Shown here piece after piece: positions 47,332 through 64,000 of a DNA stretch of 64,000 nt. Position 1 is the first letter of the stretch. Every line of letters starts with the position of its first letter. The notes under the pieces are model-generated. The model ran no database searches, was not told the DNA's origin, and saw only the letters and a list, made by a program, of their open reading frames with translations. Source of the DNA: Theristus sp. LFF4_11 (Eukaryota > Nematoda > Chromadorea > Monhysterida > Xyalidae); the NCBI GenBank assembly GCA_030248135.1, contig JASANC010004900.1:1-64000 (forward strand). The letters are read 5' to 3'. The translations under genes and the position numbers were made by a program.

Positions 47332-49296
47332 TCACACACGCACGCCCCGAAACAGGCAGGCGAAGCGGCCCGTTCCCACCGACACACAGGCAGCCGGTCG
47401 TGTTGCGATCGACCAAGTGCAGCGCTAGAACGGCTTGCTGAGGTGGACGTTGCGGTGATGTGCACTCGATTGGCGTGAACACCGCGAGCTTCGACGGTGC
47501 TTTGTTGTGTGGAGGATGCGACAACACTGATTGATGTTGTGAAACGCCTTCGATGCCTTGACGTGCGGATGTTGACGGGTGTGCCTGAAATGTTGAACAT
47601 TGAAGACGGTTATTTGGCTCGCTTGCTACAATCATATCTTTCCGCAACGTCTTCCACGCCTTTTCCGGTTATCAATTCTGCCATTATATTGTGCTTGTCG
47701 AACTAAAAGTACATACCCTCATATCCGTCGTTTAACTTTCCCACCGATTTAAAAACAAAAAACAACAACATCGATTGACAAATTAACTCGAACGCCATTC
47801 ATCTCCATTAAAACACACCACCGTATTTGTTGTGAAAACATCAATGGACAATACGCGGTCACTATTGCCAGTTCCATTCACACACAAGCTCCATCCCAAA
47901 ACAGCCATACAAACTCCGAATGAAACTACACACCCACACACACCCGTTTCCGTACACACGTGCGCGCCATGTTCCTATTCTGTCAGTTCTGTCAGTGTTG
48001 TTCTTGTCGCGCACGCACTAAAATTCTACGACTTTTCACCACAATACTGAAAACTTGCATAAAATCCGCCACTTCAGGCAACGACGCAGAAATGCTTCAA
48101 ACGGGCGGCACCACACCAGCAGGTTTTTTGTGTTCAACTATAATAAACGGGTAGGTTTCACTAATTTTTATCCAAGATGTAGAGAATGTGAGGCCGTGAA
48201 AACCTTTTTGCTTCTCAAACTGTGACTGACATCTTGTGCAACGTGCCGCCACGTGCCGCTTACACTGGCTGTTAGCTACTGTTTTCGGTGTGTCCGTTTC
48301 GTTTGGTATAATGCCGTGCCGTATGCTTTCGGACATAACGCCCACACCGAGCACACTCCACAATACGAGCCCAACGAGATGGAACACAAAAAAAAACCCA
48401 ACAAATCTCGTTTATTTCCTTTAACCTGCATAAGCCGCATATGACAATAAATTCTGAACTGAAACAGCCGAAAAGAACACCGAGAAACGGCAGTCTTGAA
48501 ACGAATGCGTCGCATATATTGTGTAAGCAAGCTACATAATATTGCCGAAGTTCAGCTCCCGCTTTACACTGCATAATTGTCTATTGAACATTTTTTGTAC
48601 CCCACGGCTTTCTGACAAAAAATTTTCGGGCAAATTTATCTCAGCAGAGTTTGTTCACAAAAAAACAATAAGGCGCAACGCAATCATAACTGTTGTCGTA
48701 AGCGTAACACAATAGTCAATGGCGTTTTTTCTGAGTTTAAGTCATAATGTGTGCAGCTGAAGCAACAAACGCACGAAGAGTTCTGTGCTGAACAGAAGCG
48801 TACAAACACGTTTCCAGCGACACATAAATTGTTGCTTATTCTTCTGGAATCACATCATTTCAGTTACAACACAAAGCGGCAAAAAAACGTCACGCTGAAG
48901 CTGCAAGCTGGCGCGAGCACACAACAAGTTCAAAACTTCAAAAGTAACACTTGAGGCAAAGGCGTCTGCTCAGCGGCGAGTTTTTATGAGTGGCAGCGTC
49001 CCCTCCCCCCACCTCGTTGTCCGTGCATCCAAGCAAACTTTGCCACTGAGAGAAAGTGCACACACCGGCGACATCAGAAATAACGAGTGCGATCGGATTC
49101 CCCTAGCAGAGAACATGGCAACGGCACGCGAATCAGGCTCACGTTGACAACATTGATATTCATTTTGTCGCGTTACTCACGAAGTTTTCAATTAAGCAAA
49201 CTATGATTGGGTGTTTGTGGGTGTGTTTCGCACGCCAAAAAAACCCAAAATTTTTGTGTAAGAAGTTGCATTTTTTTCTGAACACCCTGAAAAATA
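47332..49296. other. upstream flank of DYRK1A
   Basis: Likely contains the DYRK1A 5'UTR and promoter. 47340-47480 is GC-rich. No further coding exon with DYRK1A similarity was found. Confidence 0.45.
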
Positions 49297-49462
49297 CAGT
49301 CAAACTCTAAATTATAGGGAATCAGCTGATTGGTTGGTGATTATGTGATGCATGTTTTCTGTGCAGGCATTGCTGTATGGACGGAGTTTGTCCTGAACCG
49401 AAAGCATACATCACGTGATCACCAACCAGTCAGCTGATTGCCTATATTTTAGAGTTCGACTG
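49297..49462. mobile_element. CAGTC-type MITE, copy 3 (166 bp, TA target site)
   Basis: Left end CAGTCAAACTCTAAATTATA, right end TATATTTTAGAGTTCGACTG, bordered by TA at 49295-49296 and 49463-49464. Both arms carry the AATCAGCTGATTGGTTGGTG block (right arm inverted, with one CAGTCAG variant). It is the best-preserved copy. Confidence 0.9.
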
Positions 49463-52400
49463 TACGTATGTGTCAAATGACGCATTGCACCGAGACATCA
49501 CAAGATTGTTTGCTTTTTAATCTCAGCAGTCAGAGCACAGGTAGTGTTGAAATGCGTCAACTGGCTGACCAGATAAAGCCTATTGAAAACTTTTGAAGAA
49601 TCAAAAATTCTTGTTCAACGTTTGCTTTTCTTTTGTGATTGAACACGGATTTCGTACGAGGTAAAAAAAAACAAAGCGAGCAGTGGAAGTGAACAAACAG
49701 CGAATGTTCGAGAAAAATAGTTTCGCCCGCTTTAACAAAAAGAATACGATTCCAAAGTCCAACAAAACATACCATAAAGAAACTGCTGATAACCCACACG
49801 TCAAATCATTTTACTGAAACAAGGTGACTCAGCGGAAAAATATGAACCTTGGAAGAGCGTGAAAACGTTTGACAGAAAATTCATCACGCGGTGTTTGCCT
49901 CCAAACGCACATTTTGCACTTTGAAATTGATTTATTCTCTGTGTGTAACTGGCAACATGTGAAAATTTTGTAAACATGCATTATACATCTAAAAATCAAC
50001 ATTCCAATGTCACAAAAAATAGTCAATTGCGCCACTACTGAATTATCACATTATTTTTATCAAAGCATTTTGAATTATCCAATCATGTGATTCAGCTGAA
50101 TGGAGCACACATGATGTTAATGACATTTTTTACGCGTTTGTTTACAAAAAATGTTTCGATTTTATTGTCGGTCGACATCTTGTTATAAACCGCTTTTCGA
50201 AAATTCTAAACGTTGTTTGCTCAAGAGCTTGTGGATTTTTAATCACCAACCAAAATTTTACCGAGTTTTGATTTGCGGGGTACACAAAACACCACAAATA
50301 AACAAACTGACAAGGCCTTTCAATTGTGTGCTGTTTTTGAATCTTGTTGCAGCTTTTATCATTTATTGATTTCGAACTCCTGGTTTTTGTCAACGTTCGC
50401 TTTTATGAATGACTGAGACCGCATCATTGCACCCTTGCCACTTGCCAGTTACTACCACACATTTATGAATGAAACTCAGCTGTCATCATATTTCTGGAAT
50501 GTGGCTGTGGAAACGGAAATGAGCGAGCCGAGCGACTACTTTGGCAACGTCAATTATTTACAACGTCTCAGTTGACAACGAAATAAATCAATGAATTGTA
50601 GTAAATGTAAATGGCATCTGCTGTGTCAACGTGTGGTGTCTAGTGCGTACCATAATCGTAGCTAGACTCGCTCACAGACGAGCTCAATTGCGAGAGTTAC
50701 ACTACACATTGTTGTTTCAATGGCTGACAAGCAAGAGTTATCAACACAGAACGGATTTTGCCGGCCCGTTTCAGTGCAAATTGCCACGCGGCAAAAAAAC
50801 ATGACAACACTGTTGCAGTGTTAAAAATTGTTTCATGTGCACTGTGTTAAAAAAAAAACGCTGTTGTTCGGTTCCCCTGCGTGAGACACAGAACATATCA
50901 TTCTCTCTTGCTTTCTGATACTATAAATTACGACAGACAGCGCCACCAATAGTATGCAATATTGATAACGCTGACGTACGCACACACACCACGCCATTGC
51001 ACATACGACACAACAACACATACGCACAACACACAGTGCGTGTGTGTGTAATGTGTTTGTCTGTCTCCGAACCTCCCGCCCAACGGCGACGCTGATTGGT
51101 CACCCGCTATAACGTGTACGCATGCAGCCAGCGTGGACGAGTAGCAATTCACGTCGGCGTGCAACCACCAGATGCAGACGGGCAAGGCAGGGCAGGGACG
51201 AGACACACACAGACACACACACGCACGGCATTACTCTACGCTAGACGTTCGAAATAGTAACTGCGTGCGCACTGGCTGGGCTGGCTGTTTTTACGCGAGT
51301 CTGCAACGCGCGCGTGTTTAGTGAGAGTACTTTTCACGCACATTCACTGAAATTGTGAGATGTTTGAGCGGGAGGAAATGTCGAGTGACAAAAATGCCAA
51401 TTTCGTCTCCGGATTTCGCCGAACGGACAACGGGTTCCGGGCGGTTGCTCACTTTTGCTTCTTATCTCCGTGCGGGGACAGTGAACTTTTCCCTCTTGAA
51501 CAAGAATTTTTTTCATTCTTGGTTTTGCGTTCGAAACTGAGTCTGAACCTGGAGCCCAAAAAGATCCGAGAAGCGATTAATCCAGCTGCACCAATGCCAG
51601 TGCTGCACACCGGCTTTTTCTTGAAAGAAAGGAACAAATCCCAACATGAAGACGCGTCGCAATGAAGACGTCGTCGTCGTCATTGTCAATTACTTAATAC
51701 TTTCCTTTTTTGGATAGTAAATTAAAATGTCAGCAAACAGCCACATGATCAAGTCGTTCCGTTGCGATCGTGTCACATCAATTAGCAATTTTGAGAACGT
51801 CGCGGATGCAAAAATGGTTGATTCGAATCATAATGATGCGCACAGTAAATGCAAATTGCTGTCATGTTTGACAGAAAAGACAAATTTTTGGCCACCAAAC
51901 GGACACACACTATCAAAAAGAAACAGCCGAACGCTGAGCACATCAAACACAAAATAGACGATGTAACAGCGACAACTGAAAAAATCAAATCGACATTTTC
52001 AACGATGCATTCTTTCCAATTCTAAACGAACTTACGGTGTCACCAGTTTTTTTGCAATGCGAAAAAAAACGCAAAACGGTCTTTTCACTTGCCGCTGTTT
52101 TTCGGAGCGTCACAGTTGTTAAATTTTTGAGCGCATACAAGAAAAAACAAACATGGGCAACAAAACGGGCTGTTGTTTACTTTAATTTGATTTTCGCCTT
52201 CATGAAACCACCAAAAGACCGCAGTTCAGTTCAAAACGAGTTGTATTGTTGTTGTGTTTTCTCATGTCAAAACGCACCACATTAACATGTGATCATTCAT
52301 GAAGTCGACTGGTGGCCATGCCATAATATTATGTAACAAATAAAATACTCTAAACAACAAGCAACTGCAAAACCACAAAGCTCACATCAAAACGCAAAAC

Positions 52401-54088
52401 AGCAGCAACCAGTCGCAATAGTCGATCGAGCCTGGTTTGGCCCAAAAAAACTAATGCGCACTCACTCACTCACTTTTCACTTATTCACTTGACTCACTCA
52501 CTCCCGGGCCGGGCGCTCCTGGAGTTTTAGTGGAATGCTCAGTTTTATACTTATTATTTTCAGTGCCTCGCCTCCACCACTCGCAACAGAGCATCACAAC
52601 AAAAAAAACATCAAGTGTGTCGACCGTTAAATAACGTGAAATCAAGATTGAAGAAATGTTCGATGCGTCAAGTTCAATTAGAATTCAAACAAAAGTATAC
52701 ACATTCTGACTCACTTTCTGCGACCGGCGTAAAAGGCGCATAATTTCACGCCTGATTACACATTTGTTGCATTTCACCCACTTGATTTTCGATAGCGCTC
52801 AAAAAACTGGCATGAGTTAAAAATAACAAAATTTTAACAGCTTACTCCCACAAGAGTTTTCAACGCCTTCGTTAACTCCCAACAAACTTTTATCAGATGT
52901 TCGAATGCAACTTTTTGAATACAGTTGATGACGCCAAAACATTTTGTGCGGTTACATTAAAAAAGTGGCACCTTGTTCGGTAACTGAAAGGTCGTAAACT
53001 CAAATTGCCTTCAAACATCAGAAGTAAACAGCTGACCACGTCACAATGCTAACGGCATGCCACCTGAGGTCGACGCTTAACTTTTGATGGCAAAACAAAT
53101 ATTGAAATATTGAAAGGTATCCATAAGAATGAGGTACCGTGTCACTGCACTCAATTTACACTAACGATAAATAATCAATTGACACATTCAATCATTTACC
53201 ATAGCTTCCTGCACATGGTATCAGCCACATTCACATTAAATTTTAAACCTTTAGTCAAGCCAAAAAAGCTAAATCTGTGGCTCAGCTGAAGTAACATGCG
53301 ATTCACTTTGGGTGACATAACGTGATTCGACGCAATAGAGCAGACGTACGATGAACTTACAACTGCTATCAAGCTTAACCGGGATTTTTGAATGCACTAA
53401 CTGCTTGTGTTTTATTTTCATGTCACTTAAATTCATAAGAGCCGAAAGTAAAGCAGATAAGTCTTCTCCATTTCATTCATGTGATAATGACGTAATACAC
53501 CTCATTAAAAGTCCGAAACGAAAAACGATCAAAACGAAATGACAGTTATAGTGATACTCCACATTCAAAGATTCTGAAAAAATAAGAAACAGATGGTTTC
53601 GGGGGCTCGTCACTGATAATTGATAATAGAATGCCACTTGATAAAAAATACAAAGAAACTGCAGCTGCTGAACTTGCCAGTATTGAGGGATAAAAATATT
53701 TGTGAGAAATCTTTTACGCAATCAAATTCACCTTGGTTCTTCTGTTACTCACCAGAGTGAGGTCCGGTTTAAACAAACATAACAATTTTTAAAACCGATC
53801 CACTACTGACTCAAAATTATGAAGCCGAAACACTGAACACCACTGTCGATTAGTAATCTGATCTCCCACCGAACATATTCAGCACCCAGTGTGCGTAATG
53901 TTACCACTGAAAAAAGTTTTGACATATTGTATTATGCAAGAACGAACGCCACCATTGAATAAATCAGCAATCGCATTTTGTACGCATACAAGCTCAGTTG
54001 CCGTCACCCAGAATCCAGAATGCTTTCATACCAATGCTAGCTAACACGTTAAAATAAAATAAGCATAATCTCATTTTGCGGTCCAGAC

Positions 54089-54168
54089 ACACGAAAAAGT
54101 AAACTATTCCGGCAAGTTTTCACAAGCACCACACACGAGAAAGTAAACTGTTCCGGCAAGCTTTCACA
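54089..54168 (+). repeat. tandem duplication, 43-bp period, two units
   Basis: Two units share ACACGA(A/G)AAAGTAAACT, TTCCGGCAAG and TTTTCACA/CTTTCACA at about 90% identity. Confidence 0.8.
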
Positions 54169-56189
54169 TGCAACAAAAAACAAATTCGCCCAAATCTCCA
54201 TTCGCAAGCACAATTGAACAGTTTCTATTCGGTTAAAAAAATCGCGATTTGTAGAAATTTCTTATCAGTTTATTTTGTTCCGTTTAGTATTATTGCAAAT
54301 GTTCCATATGGTAACGCATTAATGTGATTACGCAGTATTTTTCTGTTTCATTCAGTCAACTATGTGAATGGAATGTGTTCGGTATTGGGTTTTTCCTTTA
54401 AGTTTTTTTTTGCAAATCGAAAATTACGAACCATGAAAGTTTACAATTTTCCACAATCTGGCGCCAGCAAACATGTAAAGATGTTACACGTTCGTTATGT
54501 GTTACATGACCACATTAATATTTTATATTGCATGTATAAATTGTTTTTGTTTTCCAAAATGCCACACATAATTTACTCATGCGGCGGACACCATCGACAC
54601 TATACAGTCTTCAACGAAGTAAAATGGCAAAAATGTAATTTTATATCAGCGAAACCAGAAAAATACCCATCAACAAACACACAATCATTCATGGGTGGCC
54701 AAATGATTCGGACACACACACACGTGGGAAAATAACCCAGAGCACAAATCACGTTGGTCCATGGTCCCATCCAGGTCTTCGTCCACTTCTTAACACTTTC
54801 ACTTCCACGGTTTAATAAAAGAAAGAAACGCTACAAACCACTATCAATATTGAATTTTTTGAAACATACCGTTAATATACGGCAGGTGGTCCAATGCGCG
54901 GGACAAGGCGCAACAGTCAGGCAGTTGAACGGCGGCCCTCAAGTGTGAAATGATTATTGTCCGATGGTGTCAAAATATTAAATTCAATAAATCCATGTTT
55001 TTAAATTAATCCATGATCCCGCTCGAGGATGATTCGGTCATATGTTAAAACGCCGGTTTTGACCGGATCTCTTCAAAAATGATCAAAATTACCACAATTA
55101 TATCTGACAAGGGCTGACATACATACAAGCATTGGGATGATGGCAATTGCTCATTGACGTAACTAGAAGCCACCGGCTCCCTTGTTTACACGTTTTGTTT
55201 GCTTAAGAGAAGAGATTTGAGTAGCGGCATGAATAATTCATGATTATTCGCGGTTAATCAAATATTGTTTGTTGAAAATGCTTTTGTTTATAACAGGAAA
55301 AGAAAAACACGTGTGTACCCATGGCCAAGTTCATGATAACTGTGTCAGAACAGATTTATTGATAGAAACTTGAAGCACTTGAGTCATATGAAGCCGCTGA
55401 TATTTCGAAATCCTCTGCGTGAATCGAGAAATAGACGCAAAATCGTCGGATTATGCATTGTAAATGAGCTTAATCCCACCCCAGAACCCATTTTGAAAAT
55501 TTGCAATTGTTGCGAAGATTATATATCGCGCACCACTTGAAATGAACACACAACATTAACAGTTCCACCAATCTATCATAAATAATAAATTTGAACGAGG
55601 CAAGTGTACAGAGAATGCACGAGGCAACACTGTGACTCGACCGCTTTTGTAAACGGAGAGCAGAACGTTTTTTGGTAAACTGTTTAGTTTAGATTTATAA
55701 CCGAAAAGCCAGAGGAGACAAAAGACAAACAATAGGAGTAGTGCACATTCCAACGTTGCCTGTCGCAGCCGGGGTCACGCCGAGTTACATAACGTTCACG
55801 TTCGGCCACGTGTATGCAAATTACAACAAGACAAGACGCACATTATGAAAACCATTGAAGAAAATTAAAAATGAACAAAAACATCATCCGTGTGAGAGGT
55901 TGCCTTGCAAGATCACAAGAAAAACGGGCTAATGATCGCATGTTCAGGCGAGAATTATGAAAACAACAAACAAAACACGATTTAATGATGGAATGCATTG
56001 ATCACGATATAATAAATCACACATGCCCACCAAAACTGCCCAATATATTGAAACAAATACGTGTTCGAAAAAACGTATGGTGGTACACATACACAGACAG
56101 CAGACACACACAGCAACAAAACACCAGTCACCAGCGGCATCACAGCATAGCGCGCGATTCATTTCAATTGGGTGTTATTTGGTGGCGGC

Positions 56190-56480
56190 GCCGCGAAGTT
56201 AACAACAACAACAACAACAACAACGCCAACAACAACGTATACTATAATATTCACGGCACAACAGCAGCAGCAACAACAACAACCAACGCAAAAAACACAC
56301 ATACACACGCGACGAATATAAAACACACACACAGAGAGAAAAGAGAGAGAAAAGCGAAAAACATTGGTTGGTTGAAAAAGAGAGAGTGGGGAGGGGGGCA
56401 TCTTCTGGCGTGTGCCGCCGCCAAGAGATCGAGCAGAAGAGAGAGTGAGGGGAGGGGGGACAACAGGACGACGACGCACG
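56190..56480 (+). repeat. low-complexity zone (AAC)n, (CA)n and GA-rich
   Basis: AACAACAACAAC runs at 56200-56240 and 56262-56285, ACACACAC at 56325-56335, then AGAGAGAGAAAAG and GAGGGGGG. Frames through it encode only homopolymeric strings. Confidence 0.8.
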
Positions 56481-58330
56481 AGACGCAATTTCGCAGTTCA
56501 CTTTTCGTTCAATAGGCTGAAGCGCGACGTTCCAAAAAGCGCGGCGTGGCAGCGCACGGGCAACGGAGAGAGAACACACACAGACTCACCAGCACCACAC
56601 GAACAGACATGGACGCTTATATGATACATAACGTAAACGCTGCTATGCACCACAGTTGGCCAGGCCCACACACTGCCAGTGTCATGTGTAATGTCGTCCA
56701 CGCACAGCTACTGCAACTCGCACTTGCTCTCAATACCTATGCTAAGCCCCAAATACACGACGCTTTGGCAATACACCAGGTGCAGTGAATTTAAAACGAT
56801 GTGCAACTGCAGTTTAACCTCTTGTATTTAAGGCTTAGAACTAGGATTCGATACAAGATGGGTGTGATGTGGCTAATGTCGCCTGTGAGCTACATGAATA
56901 CCATAGCCCGTTCGTACCCCTCGTCCAAGCGCAGACCCACCCACTCCGCGCAGTTTCAGTATACTACGCACGCACACCCACATTGCCCCGTATATCGCGT
57001 GTAGAAGGCCGTGTTGTGCTACTGCTCGCATGTTTAGTTCGCAGACATTTCACTGTCTACAGACGTACGCAAGCATTATGGGCACGTCACTGCACAGCTC
57101 AGCTGACGTGCCGGTCATGAAAGGCACGCGCTGTGATTGGCCAGTTGACAGCAACCACGCGACACTAGCGCTCACTGCCGGCCGACTCGCTAGACACCTA
57201 ATAAAGAAAGGAACCTGCTGGTTGCGGTTTGACGACAGCAATCCGGCAACATTTCAACGTCGGGACAGGTACTACTGTTTTTCCACCAAACCTGAAACAG
57301 ATACAATACCGGTAGCGGAACATATCGAAAAGCGCAATAATAAAAGCCAGCAAATAAGATGCTGAAATAAGCAACCGATCAGATAGGTGTCGCGTAAACA
57401 CAAAAATCTCCAAATCCGACCGTTCATTGCGTTTTTACTGTATTTCTCCCAAATATATGGAATACAAAAACTGGTGTGTCAGAGACAAATTGGAAAATAT
57501 TTTTTTTTGCAGAAACGAAAAGACAGAAAAACAACGACGAGTGTTTCACAAATTTAAATTCAGCAACAGCAAAAAAACAGAGAGAACAATCACTGGAATT
57601 GGAATTCGTTGACAACGAACAGCACAAAATAACAAGAGAGGAAAACAAACTAAACGGCAATTAAAAAAGCGATCTCTTGACAACCGTTGAAGCTGGGTAG
57701 CAAAACCAAACTCCATTACAAATCACAAAACGGTTTCTTAACAAAATGACAATTAAAGTTACAACAAGCACAAAAACAATTAAAACACAGATCAGTTGTT
57801 TGTCTTTGAAGCTTTCAGTACGACTCCTTCAGTGCGACCTTCATTCCCGCCGAAGTAATTCAGCCGAAACGTGATCCGAAAGATACAATCATAATTTAGA
57901 CGTTTTCAGTGGAAACAAATCGTGACCTACTGTAAAAAATCGTACATGAACATGCAGTGGAGGTTTGTTGTTCGGAATTACGAAATCTTAGATAACAGAC
58001 CCACGGCATTGAACATTCACCATTGAAAAGAACAGCCACGCAACTAGTGCATTTACGAAAACTAAAAAAACAATCATTGAATAACAAACAAAACCTCGGT
58101 TTTTTTGGGTCGTCGGGTGAAAACAAAAATTATTTGACAAACACAAAGAATCAATCGAACAGACATAACATTCCGATGCACTGGCAACTGATTGGTGTCA
58201 TTTTAATCGGCACACACTCTTTGACTACACTTATCAGTGGATTTGGTTTGTGCGTCCGAATGTTAGCGCAAACATGGCAAAGAAAAAAACCAGAAAAAAC
58301 AAGAAAAAATCACACGAGTTTGCGAGTTAT

Positions 58331-63951
<5,621 letters not shown>

Positions 63952-64000
63952 CTGAAACAGAAAACAACATCAATGAATTACAGAATCCATGTTCCTTTTG

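Larger units (their letters stand above)
49463..58330. other. large gene-free interval between DYRK1A and the helicase gene
   Basis: No supported coding gene. The interval contains CA-rich sequence (50970-51240), a CTCACTCA simple repeat (52464-52504), a 43-bp tandem duplication (54089-54168) and a mixed AAC/CA/GA low-complexity zone (56190-56480). A frame at 51360-51665 was inspected and has no family resemblance. 5' exons or regulatory DNA of DYRK1A could lie here. Confidence 0.45.

Noticed and set aside
51360..51665. 101-codon + frame considered as a small gene
   Set aside because: No family resemblance, no splice or polyadenylation context, composition like surrounding non-coding DNA.

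Overview
This window looks like nuclear DNA of an invertebrate animal. The evidence is spliced genes with GT-AG introns of about 60 to 2000 bp, metazoan proteins (a DYRK1A/minibrain kinase, the spindle-checkpoint adaptor p31comet, DUSP11/PIR1, SMYD4, a DDX5/17 helicase), many short inverted-repeat transposons, and no bacterial-style gene packing. The species cannot be named from the sequence. I assembled the exon models by hand from homologous protein blocks, splice sites and intron phase, without any database search.

Layout. Positions 1-20108 hold no gene I can support; they carry small terminal-inverted-repeat (TIR) elements and other dispersed repeats. 20109-23569 (+) is a SMYD4-like SET/MYND protein whose introns contain transposon copies. 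23570-29076 is a repeat block: a TA-flanked G-rich MITE, C-rich repeat tracts, a 0.75-kb foldback element made of a 15-bp unit, and a hAT-type element with an intact 8-bp target duplication. 29111-39539 (+) is a tight same-strand cluster: MAD2L1BP (p31comet), DUSP11, an unidentified highly charged protein, and a second DUSP11 paralogue. 42544-47331 (-) is a complete DYRK1A gene, convergent with the cluster. 47332-58330 has no recognisable gene. 58331-63951 (-) is a DDX5/DDX17-type RNA helicase whose 5' end lies beyond the right edge.

Functional themes. The genes do not form one pathway. DUSP11-type phosphatases trim 5' triphosphates from RNA, DDX5/17 remodels RNA, p31comet works with TRIP13 to switch off Mad2, DYRK1A is a dual-specificity kinase, and SMYD4 is a SET-domain protein. 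The most interesting structural points are splice-acceptor-like sequences 2 to 40 nt before the start codons of four + strand genes (suggesting spliced-leader trans-splicing or short 5'UTR introns), a DUSP11 tandem pair with a near-identical catalytic exon in otherwise diverged genes (gene conversion), several TIR families with a TA target site and a shared CCGTA end, and the foldback element.
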